64,000 nt of DNA. Source: Chitinophaga pinensis (lineage in GTDB: Bacteria; Bacteroidota; Bacteroidia; NS11-12g; UBA9320). Shown one piece after another: positions 52,482 through 60,640 of this stretch (position 1 is the first letter of the stretch; every line of letters starts with the position of its first letter). A program made the position numbers and the translations under genes. The stretch lies in assembly GCA_945907065.1 (NCBI GenBank), contig CAMDSC010000001.1:33190-97189 (forward strand), written 5' to 3'. The notes under the pieces are model-generated. The model worked only from the letters and a program-made list of their open reading frames with translations, had not been told where the DNA came from and made no database searches.

Positions 52482-52751
52482 ATGCATTTAACAACAGAAG
52501 ACAAAAAAGAAATTTTCAAAACCTACGGAGGTAGTGAAACCAATACAGGTTCGGCGGAAGCACAAGTAGCTATGTTTACACAACGTATCACATACTTAAC
52601 CGGACATTTAAAAATTAACAAAAAGGATTTTTCTACTGAATTGAGCCTTGTTAAATTGGTTGGTAAACGTCGTGCATTGCTTGATTATATCGCTAAAAAA
52701 GATATTTACAAGTATCGCGAACTTATCAAACAACTAGGTATACGTAAGTAA
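52482..52751 (+). CDS. rpsO: 30S ribosomal protein S15
   Basis: 89 residues with the S15 signature (TGSAEAQVAMFTQRITYLTGHLK, and LVGKRRALLDYI). It binds the central domain of 16S rRNA in 30S assembly. It is followed by pnp after a 98-base gap that contains a hairpin, the usual rpsO-pnp order. Confidence 0.96.
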   Translation: MHLTTEDKKEIFKTYGGSETNTGSAEAQVAMFTQRITYLTGHLKINKKDFSTELSLVKLVGKRRALLDYIAKKDIYKYRELIKQLGIRK

Positions 52752-52800
52752 TTTCTTTTTTCGTCGAGCCTTTGGCGAGGCGAAATTTCACCTTCTCGGT

Positions 52801-52830
52801 AAAAAGCCCCGTTCGGAAACGACTTTTTTT
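52801..52830 (+). terminator. Hairpin with T tract between rpsO and pnp
   Basis: AAAAAG pairs with CTTTTT around an inner CGTT-CGGA-AACG stem, followed by a T run, 20 bases before the pnp ATG. It looks like a terminator or attenuator with a three-base internal loop. A second GC-rich potential hairpin lies at 52762-52783. Confidence 0.55.
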
Positions 52831-52849
52831 ACTATTAAAAAAAATTAAA

Positions 52850-55090
52850 ATGAACTATACAGCTTTTACCAAATCATTCGATTTTGGCGACGGACGCATA
52901 ATTACTCTGGAAACAGGGAAATTAGCAAAACAAGCACATGGATCCGTGGTGCTAACAATGGGCAAAACTATGATTTTGGCCACCGTGGTTTCTAATTATG
53001 AAGCCAAAGAAGATTTAGATTTTCTTCCCCTTTCAGTGGATTACCAAGAAAAATTTGCAGCAGTAGGTCGTATTCCCGGTAGTTTTTTACGCCGTGAAAG
53101 CCGCCTTTCTGATTATGAAGTATTAATCTGTCGTATTGTTGACAGAGCTATTCGTCCTTTATTTCCGGATGATTATCACTCAGAAACTCAAGTAAACTTA
53201 TTTTTAATCTCAAGTGATGAAAATATTTTACCTGATGCTTTAGTTGGTTTGGCTGCTTCAGCAGCTATTTGTATCACTGATATTCCTTTTGCCGGTCCAA
53301 TTTCTGAAGTAAGAGTTGCTCGTGTAGATGGTAAATTTATCATCAACCCTTATAAAGACCAATTAGAGAAAAGTGATTTGGACTTGATCGTTTCAGGAAC
53401 TGCCAATGAACTTAACATGGTAGAAGGTGAAATGACCAACGCTTCGGAAGCGGATATGGTTGAAGCTTTGAAACTTGCTCATGAATACATTAAAAAGCAA
53501 TGTGCTTTCCAGTTGGAATTTTGTGATTTAATGGGTGGTCGCAAGGCAACCAGAGAATACAATCATGAAATAAATGATGAGGATTTAAAGAAAAAAGTTA
53601 GAGACGATGTTTACCAAAAAATATATGATGTAGCTAAAGTTCCTAGTAATAAGGACGAACGTTCGGCTGCATTCAAAGCTATTTTAGATGAATATATTTT
53701 ATCTAAAGGTGATGGTTTGGAAGACACAACCAAAAAACTTATAAAACGATATTTTGGTAAAGCCAAAAAGGAAGCGGTTCGTAACATGATGTTGGATACC
53801 CGCAGCCGTTTGGACGGTCGCCAATTGGATGAAATTCGCCCGATATGGAGTGAAGTGGATTATTTACCATGTGCTCATGGTTCAAGTGTATTTACTCGTG
53901 GTGAAACACAATCGTTGACTTCAGTAACTTTAGGCGGAAAACTTGACCAGCAATTATTGGATAGCCCAATGGTGTATGGCAAAAGCGGTTTTATGTTGCA
54001 TTATAATTTTCCAGGCTTTAGTACAGGTGAAATAAAACCAAACCGTGCTCCGGCTCGTCGTGAAATTGGACATGGAAATTTAGCTGCCCGCAGTTTAAAG
54101 AAAATGCTTCCTGACCAAGTAGATTATACTATCCGTATCGTTTCTGATATTTTAGAATCGAACGGAAGTAGCAGTATGGCTACTGTTTGTGCAGGTTCAT
54201 TAGCGTTAATGGATGCCGGTATTAAAATGAAAGAAGCTGTTTCAGGTATTGCGATGGGTATGATTTCTGATCCAAAATCAGGCCGTTATGCGATCCTTTC
54301 TGATATCTTGGGTGATGAAGATCATTTAGGAGATATGGATTTTAAAATTGTTGGAACAAGCAAAGGTATCGTAGCTTGCCAAATGGATATAAAAGTAGAA
54401 GGTTTATCGTATGAATTATTAGCTGAAGCTTTGGAGCAATCACGCAGAGGAAGACTTCATATCTTGGACAAAATGAATGAAACCCTTAGTGCTCCAAGAG
54501 AAGAACTAAAACCACATACCCCAAGAATTGAACGCATTGAAATTGAAAAAGATAAAATAGGAGCAGTAATCGGTAGCGGAGGAAAGGTGATTCAGGAAAT
54601 TCAGGCAACTACAGGTACTACAATCTCTATTGAAGAAGTTGGAAATAAAGGAATCGTTGAGATTTTAGCCACTGACATGGAAAGCATGGAAAAAGCCAAA
54701 GCCATTGTGATTGGAATAATTACCGACCCTGAAGAAGGAGCTACTTATGAAGGTGTGGTAAAAGGTATTCAGGAATTTGGAGCTTTTGTTGAATTTATGC
54801 CAGGCAAACAAGGTTTGTTGCATATTTCTGAAATAAGCTATACACGATTAAACAGCATGGATGGTGTTTATCAGGAAGGTGATACCGTTCAGGTGAAATT
54901 ATTAGAAGTTGATAAAAAGACCGGTAAGTTTAAGCTTTCACACAAGGCACTTCTAGAAAAACCTGAGGGTTATGTAGAACCAGCCCCTCGTCCTCCGCGT
55001 GATAGAGATGATAGAGGCAGAGGTGGTGATCGAAGAGATGATAGAAGAGGTGGCGGAGATAGAAGAGGGGATGACAGAAATCGTCGTTAA
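52850..55090 (+). CDS. pnp: Polyribonucleotide nucleotidyltransferase
   Basis: 746 residues from the ATG at 52850 (MNYTAFTKSFDFGDG); an upstream TTG frame would pass through the hairpin. Two RNase PH domains, then a KH domain (GAVIGSGGKVIQEIQATTG) and an S1 domain (YEGVVKGIQEFGAFVEFMPG). The last about 35 residues are an Arg/Asp/Gly-rich tail (repeats of DRGRGG / DDRRGGGDRR), beyond the S1 domain. It is a phosphorolytic 3'-5' exoribonuclease. A terminator follows. Confidence 0.96.
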   Translation: MNYTAFTKSFDFGDGRIITLETGKLAKQAHGSVVLTMGKTMILATVVSNYEAKEDLDFLPLSVDYQEKFAAVGRIPGSFLRRESRLSDYEVLICRIVDRAIRPLFPDDYHSETQVNLFLISSDENILPDALVGLAASAAICITDIPFAGPISEVRVARVDGKFIINPYKDQLEKSDLDLIVSGTANELNMVEGEMTNASEADMVEALKLAHEYIKKQCAFQLEFCDLMGGRKATREYNHEINDEDLKKKVRDDVYQKIYDVAKVPSNKDERSAAFKAILDEYILSKGDGLEDTTKKLIKRYFGKAKKEAVRNMMLDTRSRLDGRQLDEIRPIWSEVDYLPCAHGSSVFTRGETQSLTSVTLGGKLDQQLLDSPMVYGKSGFMLHYNFPGFSTGEIKPNRAPARREIGHGNLAARSLKKMLPDQVDYTIRIVSDILESNGSSSMATVCAGSLALMDAGIKMKEAVSGIAMGMISDPKSGRYAILSDILGDEDHLGDMDFKIVGTSKGIVACQMDIKVEGLSYELLAEALEQSRRGRLHILDKMNETLSAPREELKPHTPRIERIEIEKDKIGAVIGSGGKVIQEIQATTGTTISIEEVGNKGIVEILATDMESMEKAKAIVIGIITDPEEGATYEGVVKGIQEFGAFVEFMPGKQGLLHISEISYTRLNSMDGVYQEGDTVQVKLLEVDKKTGKFKLSHKALLEKPEGYVEPAPRPPRDRDDRGRGGDRRDDRRGGGDRRGDDRNRR

Positions 55091-55112
55091 TTTATAACAG
55101 AATTATATTATT

Positions 55113-55145
55113 AAAACCCTTCTCATTTGAGAGGGGTTTTCTTTT
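55113..55145 (+). terminator. Terminator of pnp
   Basis: AAAACCCTTCTC and GAGAGGGGTTTT form a 12-bp stem (one wobble) around an ATTT loop, 22 bases after the pnp stop, followed by CTTTTG. Confidence 0.8.
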
Positions 55146-55310
55146 GATATTGAAAATGTTATGTAATTTTACCAAAACAATTTTTGAACCAGGTAGTTAA
55201 TAAAAGTACTTAAGTTTCACATAGCTTTTCCAATTTATCTATGTGCGTTGCTATGTTTCTTTGCTCCTAGGTGTTTGAAAAGAAAATCAAGTAATATTCA
55301 GTATTATTAA

Positions 55311-55730
55311 ATGAAAATAAAAATTGAATTACAATCTCTGGGTTACGATGGCTACCACCTGTTTTGCAAAGTAAAAGTGAATGGTAAAAAATGCCGTGCA
55401 TTAATAGATACTGGCGCCAGCAAAACTGTTATAGGCAAGAAACTGATTGGAAAATTGATGGTGGAAGAATATAAAGTGAAAGGAGATAACCAACTGACTG
55501 GCATTCATCCCGGAGAGGTAAATGTGGCTTTTGCTAAAATTGATTCTATTAGTTTTGGTAACCTAAAGTTTAAAAATTTAATTACTGGCCTCATCGATTT
55601 GGAGCATGTAAATTTGCAGTATAAAACCTTAAATATTGAACCTTTTGAGCTGATAATAGGGGGTGATATTTTAACTAAAGGCAAAGCGGTGATTGATTAT
55701 AAAAACAAAATTTTAAAACTTAATAAATAA
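55311..55730 (+). CDS. Retropepsin-like aspartic protease
   Basis: 139 residues, no signal peptide. ALIDTGASKTVIG (about 30-42) holds the catalytic DTG triad of clan AA, with a late IIGGDIL motif typical of the fold's hydrophobic-hydrophobic-Gly turn. Such single-domain proteins act as dimers; the substrate is unknown. Its stop overlaps the next ATG (TAATG), so it is translationally coupled to the redoxin-like lipoprotein. Confidence 0.82.
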   Translation: MKIKIELQSLGYDGYHLFCKVKVNGKKCRALIDTGASKTVIGKKLIGKLMVEEYKVKGDNQLTGIHPGEVNVAFAKIDSISFGNLKFKNLITGLIDLEHVNLQYKTLNIEPFELIIGGDILTKGKAVIDYKNKILKLNK

Positions 55731-56272
55731 TGAACCGATGGTTGCTTATAATTTCGATTGGAATTTTGGCAAACTGCAATTCCAAGCCGTTTCATAATCT
55801 AAAAGGTGAAGAAACCAACATTGAAATAAAAGCCAACACCAAAGCCATTGTTTATTTTTTTATGGTTCCTGATTGCCCTTTTGCACAATTTTATACCATG
55901 TCCATAAGTCAGGTATACAGCCAGTATTATAATAAAGAAGTTCAGTTTTATGGAATTGTTCCGGGCGATTTATATTCGCTAAAAGAAATTAATGAGTTTA
56001 AAACCAATTACAATTTTATACCTGAAATATTGATTGATAAAACCTATAGTCTTTCAAAAAAATACGATGTTAAAGTGGTTCCGCAAGTTGTGGTTACTGA
56101 TATAGAAGGATTGGTTTTGTATTCAGGAAAAATAGATGACCAAGCCATACAAGCTGGGCAAAAGAAATATCAACCCACCAAGTTTTATTTGTTGGATGCT
56201 TTAAAAAATACGCTATCGGATAAGCCGGTTGTTGTAAAAAAGACCAATGCAGTTGGGTGTTATATTGAGTGA
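55730..56272 (+). CDS. Thioredoxin-fold redoxin-like lipoprotein
   Basis: 180 residues. A lipobox LANC puts the lipidated cysteine near residue 16. The thioredoxin-like body has a single cysteine in VPDCPFAQFY rather than a CxxC pair, and a cis-proline KVVPQVVV segment. The C-terminus KKTNAVGCYIE resembles the redoxin segment often found upstream of, or fused to, haem c plus copper-monooxygenase-like proteins. Such a protein lies at 57222, separated by an unrelated gene. It is probably a periplasmic membrane-anchored redox or chaperone protein. Confidence 0.7.
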   Translation: MNRWLLIISIGILANCNSKPFHNLKGEETNIEIKANTKAIVYFFMVPDCPFAQFYTMSISQVYSQYYNKEVQFYGIVPGDLYSLKEINEFKTNYNFIPEILIDKTYSLSKKYDVKVVPQVVVTDIEGLVLYSGKIDDQAIQAGQKKYQPTKFYLLDALKNTLSDKPVVVKKTNAVGCYIE

Positions 56273-56306
56273 GGTTGATTTGGCCTTATGATAAACCACT
56301 GTTAAG

Positions 56307-56322
56307 ATGCTAGCGATAGCAT
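56307..56322. repeat. Short hairpin with GCGA loop
   Basis: ATGCTA-GCGA-TAGCAT is a perfect 6-bp stem with a tetraloop, in the short gap between the redoxin-like gene and the converging endonuclease-family gene. Confidence 0.45.
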
Positions 56323-56337
56323 GGGTGTGTTTAATCT

Positions 56338-57051
56338 TTATAGATCAATATCAATATTTATAGGTGAATGGTCACTATGTGCAGTCCAGTTTTCATAAGT
56401 TCCAATTTCGACTTTCGTTACTTTGTCAAGCAAGTCAGCTGAAACAAAGCAATAATCAATGTGATATGGTTTTTCTTGCTTTCGATACATATACAAAGTT
56501 GGGTGCTTTTCTTTTCCTTGTTCAGTATTAAAGTGCTTATGGTAGACACTATGAATGTCTTTTTCTTCAAGTTTATTTACAACGTTTGAATGAGTTCCAA
56601 CTCTGTCTTTGTAGTCCCAAATTTTATTGCTATTAAAGTCACCTATTAAAATTGTTGAGCTACGAAGCAAGTTTTTGTAATGATTAATAGCAAACCATAC
56701 TTGTCCAATGTATCTAGCTTCACGATTTTCTTTGTTGCCCATAGCCCAAATAGCTAAAAGTGTAAATGTCTGTCCGTTTCCGGTTACCTCCAATGGAAGA
56801 ATGTATCGAAATTCGGGATTAAAATCGGGTAGAAGTTTGAATTTGAAATTAGAGTAAGAAAAAATTCCAATTCCCTTTTTTCCCCCGTCACTATACCAAT
56901 AAACATCATTGGGTTTCTTTGTATTTTCACTAAACTTTAATTTGTCAGGATGCTCACATTCTTGAATAACTAAAATATCAGGTTTTAATGTCAAAATAAA
57001 ATCCGCCTTTTTTCTAAATGCTCCTTGACAGTTCCATGATACTATTCTCAT
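56338..57051 (-). CDS. Endonuclease/exonuclease/phosphatase family protein
   Basis: 237 residues, no signal peptide. Metal-dependent hydrolase motifs are seen: SWNCQGA at the start, VIQECEHP with the metal-binding glutamate, LIGDFNSN, and the C-terminal WTAHSDHSPI with catalytic histidine and aspartate. The DNase I-like fold covers nucleases, phosphatases and other activities, and the substrate is not assigned. It is opposite in strand to both neighbours and breaks an otherwise collinear run, so a later insertion is possible. Confidence 0.8.
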   Translation of the reverse strand: MRIVSWNCQGAFRKKADFILTLKPDILVIQECEHPDKLKFSENTKKPNDVYWYSDGGKKGIGIFSYSNFKFKLLPDFNPEFRYILPLEVTGNGQTFTLLAIWAMGNKENREARYIGQVWFAINHYKNLLRSSTILIGDFNSNKIWDYKDRVGTHSNVVNKLEEKDIHSVYHKHFNTEQGKEKHPTLYMYRKQEKPYHIDYCFVSADLLDKVTKVEIGTYENWTAHSDHSPINIDIDL

Positions 57052-57221
57052 TTTACATTATTAATTCATTATTTCGGTGTCTTCTAATAGTGATCCCAAA
57101 ATATATAGTTTTCAAAATAGTATTATTTATTCCACGCAAGTAAACCATTAAATTTTAATCCTCCCAATTTTAAAAAAAATCTATTAGGTAGGAAACTTAC
57201 CCTTTATTTTTGCAGCATCGG

Positions 57222-58580
57222 ATGCAAAAAATTTTATTTCTTTTTTTTGTTTTTACTTTCATTTCCTGCACACAGCAAGAAACCGAAACCCTTTCCATCC
57301 CGGCTGAAAAGCTTACGTTCACCGAACATATTGCTCCAATACTTTATAAAAACTGTGTGGTGTGCCACCGCAGCGATGGTATAGCACCGTTTAGTTTGAT
57401 TACTTATAAAGACGTGTGGCGGAAGAAAAAAACAATTGTAAATGTAACCCAACGGGGCTTTATGCCGCCATGGCCTGCTGACCCAAATTACAGCCATTTT
57501 GTAGGGGAACGGATATTAACCAAAGAAGAAAAACTGATGCTGAAACTTTGGGTAAAAAACGGAGCCAAGGAAGGTCCGGCAGCGGCTTTGCCCAAAGCTC
57601 CAAAATTCCCAAACGGTTCGCTTTTAGGAACGCCTGATTTAACCTTGTACCTGGACAGCGTGTATTTGGAAGCCCACGGGCAAGATAAATTTTTAACAGT
57701 TAAAATTCCATTTAGTATTGGAAAAGATACGTTTGTAAAAGCCGTTGAATTTGTTCCCGGTATGGGCAACAATGTTCACCACATGAACGGGCATTTGCTT
57801 AATTATTCCCCGCTTAAAAAAGCCAATGTTTTTGACGGAACACGGGTGGCTAACGAGCAAGCCAATAACTTTGATGAACAGGTTTTAAAATTGAAACTGA
57901 AAAATGATGATGGCTCAGATCCTGACCGAATTCACTCTGCAGTAAATTATTTACCCGGCGTTTATCCTGTTCTGTATCCTGCCGGTATAGGTGGGTTTAA
58001 ATTAAGTAAAATTGGAGCCTTTGTAGCCAGTGATATTCATTATGGGCCAAGCCATAAAACCATGATTGATAAATCTCGCATCAATGTGTTTTATGCTGCT
58101 AAACCTCCCACCCGTCCAACATTTGAATTGATGCTTGGAACCAACGGGCAATCGGAAATTATTCCTCCGCTAGTTGTTCCGCCCAATCGTATAATTACTT
58201 GCCGAACCAAAGGCATTGTGCCCGATGATATTTCGGTATTAACCTTAAATCCTCACATGCACTTGTTGGGAACATCTTTCAAAGCCTTTGGATTAACCGA
58301 GCAAGGCGATACCATAAAATTAATAAGTATTCCCCGCTGGGATTTCCGGTGGCAGTATTTTTATACCTTTCAAAAACCGGTGAAATTGCCCAAAGGCACT
58401 ACGATTATAGTGGAAGGGGTGTTTGATAATACGGTAAACAATCCCAATAACCCCAATAATCCACCCAAAACCGTATCGGATAAGCGGGCCACCATGAAAA
58501 CCAGTGATGAAATGTTTCAGTTTATTATTACTTGGATGCCTTATAAAGCAGGGGATGAATCCATTATCCTAGGCAAATAG
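57222..58580 (+). CDS. Lipoprotein with haem c domain and copper type II monooxygenase-like domain
   Basis: 452 residues from ATG 57222. Lipobox FISC gives lipidated C16. A haem c site CVVCH lies at 45-49 with a likely axial methionine M81 in GFMPPWP. The C-terminal half matches the ascorbate-dependent copper type II monooxygenase C-domain (PHM-like), with NPHMHLLG as the HxH copper site and an earlier NVHHMNGH. It is probably a periplasmic oxidoreductase whose substrate is unknown. Cytochrome c maturation, in which CcmB acts, would be required. Confidence 0.8.
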   Translation: MQKILFLFFVFTFISCTQQETETLSIPAEKLTFTEHIAPILYKNCVVCHRSDGIAPFSLITYKDVWRKKKTIVNVTQRGFMPPWPADPNYSHFVGERILTKEEKLMLKLWVKNGAKEGPAAALPKAPKFPNGSLLGTPDLTLYLDSVYLEAHGQDKFLTVKIPFSIGKDTFVKAVEFVPGMGNNVHHMNGHLLNYSPLKKANVFDGTRVANEQANNFDEQVLKLKLKNDDGSDPDRIHSAVNYLPGVYPVLYPAGIGGFKLSKIGAFVASDIHYGPSHKTMIDKSRINVFYAAKPPTRPTFELMLGTNGQSEIIPPLVVPPNRIITCRTKGIVPDDISVLTLNPHMHLLGTSFKAFGLTEQGDTIKLISIPRWDFRWQYFYTFQKPVKLPKGTTIIVEGVFDNTVNNPNNPNNPPKTVSDKRATMKTSDEMFQFIITWMPYKAGDESIILGK

Positions 58581-58620
58581 CTTAAAATTTGAAATTTGAG
58601 ACATGAAATTTAGGACTTCC

Positions 58621-59997
58621 CTATTGCCCAACCTTTAATTTCTGGCCTTCGCGAATGCTTTCCACATTTTTAAGACCATTCCAATCCACCAGTTGAGTGG
58701 TATTTATTCCGTAGGTTTTACAAATCTTATAGGCAGTATCTCCTTTAGCCACAGTATGTAATCTGGCTTTTACTACAGGGGTTTCACGTTCTTTTTTAGG
58801 TTCAGGAGTTTTTAATAATCCTGCTTTTTTTGCAGCTTCTTTGGTTAAATAAATTTTATCACCAACTTTAAGTCCGTCAGTAGAAGTAATGCCGTTCCAA
58901 TCCAAAATATCTTCCATAAAAACATGGTATTTTTCAGAAATCCGGTAAAGATTATCTCCTGCCTTAAGGGTGTAATATCCTGAATTATTCGCAACTTCAT
59001 CAGCAGCAGCTTCTTTTTCAATTGCTTTTTTTGTCTCAGCTTCCTTTATTTTTTTTTCATTTTCAGCTGCATCTTTTTTTTCTTTTTCAAGCTGTTCCTG
59101 TTCTTCTTTATTAACAGTCGTCGGTTTGTCATCCCGCTTTTTTTGAAGGTAGAGTTTTGTCCCGGGCACAGCTTCTTCGCCGGGTGAAATATGATTTTTC
59201 TTGTATAATTGTTTTAATTTTATACCATAAAGTTGTGATACATCGTGCATATTTTCACCTTCCTGAACAATGTGGTAGGGCTCATTACCTTTTTTTCTTT
59301 TTGGTTTCAAATAAACAATATCGCCAGGCTCAATAGTTACACCTTTTGGTAAATCATTGTATCTGTATATTTGCTTTGAGTCAACGTCATTTTTTTTTGC
59401 AATAATATCAATTGATTCTCCTTCTTTGGCATACACCAAGGGGATATTATTATTTTTCAATTCATATTCTGGAACTATTCCATCAGGCATTGGTGCCAAG
59501 TCGTATTGATGTAAATTGTATCGGTCAATTATTCCAGTTATAAGTGTGTTGTATTTTGGATTGGTAGCATAGCCGGCTTTTCTCAAACCTTCTGCCCAAG
59601 CCTTGTAATCTGTTCGGTCCAATTTAAAACATTCGCTATAGCGCCAGTTATCTCTTAAAAAATTGGAGTGGTCTTTATAGCTTTCCTGGGCCGATTCATA
59701 AGCTCTGAAACATTCACCTTGTTCATCATCATCAGCAGTGATGGTTTTACCAGCCCAACCGGTTTTACATTTAATACCAAAATGGTTATTTGCTTCATGA
59801 GCCAATCGGCTGTTACCATTTTGAGATTCAAGAATACCTTGTGCCAAAGTAATACTGGCAGGAACACCCGTGCGATACATTTCACCAATAGCAAAGTCTT
59901 TATATTTTAAAATATATTGTTCTGAACTTGCTTTTGAAGGCTGGGCAAAACAAAACGATGAAAAGGGGATTATTAAAATTGCTAAAAAAAATCTCAT
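58621..59997 (-). CDS. Glucosaminidase with four LysM domains
   Basis: 458 residues from the ATG at 59997 (MRFFLAILIIPFSSFCFAQ signal peptide). The glucosaminidase (flagellar-type FlgJ/LytG-like) domain runs to about residue 160, with LAQGILESQNGNSRLA containing the catalytic glutamate. Then four LysM domains, each with a G-D/E-(S/N/T) motif and YxxN/W, bind peptidoglycan. A charged Lys/Glu-rich stretch (about 290-340) lies between LysM 2 and 3. It hydrolyses the glycan strand of peptidoglycan in the periplasm or cell wall. Confidence 0.92.
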   Translation of the reverse strand: MRFFLAILIIPFSSFCFAQPSKASSEQYILKYKDFAIGEMYRTGVPASITLAQGILESQNGNSRLAHEANNHFGIKCKTGWAGKTITADDDEQGECFRAYESAQESYKDHSNFLRDNWRYSECFKLDRTDYKAWAEGLRKAGYATNPKYNTLITGIIDRYNLHQYDLAPMPDGIVPEYELKNNNIPLVYAKEGESIDIIAKKNDVDSKQIYRYNDLPKGVTIEPGDIVYLKPKRKKGNEPYHIVQEGENMHDVSQLYGIKLKQLYKKNHISPGEEAVPGTKLYLQKKRDDKPTTVNKEEQEQLEKEKKDAAENEKKIKEAETKKAIEKEAAADEVANNSGYYTLKAGDNLYRISEKYHVFMEDILDWNGITSTDGLKVGDKIYLTKEAAKKAGLLKTPEPKKERETPVVKARLHTVAKGDTAYKICKTYGINTTQLVDWNGLKNVESIREGQKLKVGQ

Positions 59998-60105
59998 ATA
60001 ATACACAATACTGCAAATTTAGGTAAGGTAAATTTTGATAATGTTTTGAATTTTACACAACCTTACTGAATACAACGCTTTAAATACTGATATTTGTATA
60101 TTAAA

Positions 60106-60603
60106 ATGGAAAAATTAAAAATTAAATTCATTGTAATAGCATTTTGTTTGATGAAAACAATTTCCGGTTATTCGCAGGAGTTGCAGCCATCTGATTGGGA
60201 AGTGAAATTTTCTCGACAAAAGGTTAAAAATAATGATACAGTAACCATTTATTTTATTGGTAAAATTCCTGAAAATCAGGGAATTTATTCAACCAAATTT
60301 GAGTGTGATTATGGCCCTTCTCCGGCAAGAGTTCTTTTTGAAAACTCTTGGAAAAACTATGAATTAGTGGATTCGGCAATATCTGCAGGGGAAGTAATTG
60401 AGTATGATGATATTTTTGGATGCACACTTAAAAAATTTAAACATATTGCCGTTATCAAACAAGTGGTAAGGATTAAAAATAAAAATGCTTTAATAAAAGG
60501 AAAACTTGAGTACCAAGCCTGCACAAATGAAATGTGTTTGCTGTACTATATGTATTTTGAAACAAAAGGAACAAAGGTGTTAAAAGTTGAAAACCTAAAG
60601 TAA
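60106..60603 (+). CDS. DsbD N-terminal (alpha)-like single-domain protein
   Basis: 165 residues from ATG 60106, with a signal peptide ending at GYSQ. The domain has the DsbD-alpha arrangement, with redox cysteines C139 and C144 (YQACTNEMC, C-x4-C). It is a near relative of the N-terminal domain of the DsbD encoded 38 bases downstream, sharing a DDIFGC segment and another early cysteine. It probably receives electrons from DsbD and passes them to periplasmic clients, but that is inference. Confidence 0.8.
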   Translation: MEKLKIKFIVIAFCLMKTISGYSQELQPSDWEVKFSRQKVKNNDTVTIYFIGKIPENQGIYSTKFECDYGPSPARVLFENSWKNYELVDSAISAGEVIEYDDIFGCTLKKFKHIAVIKQVVRIKNKNALIKGKLEYQACTNEMCLLYYMYFETKGTKVLKVENLK

Positions 60604-60640
60604 TAGATTGAATGATTTTGGCGTTATTTGCAATAGATTT

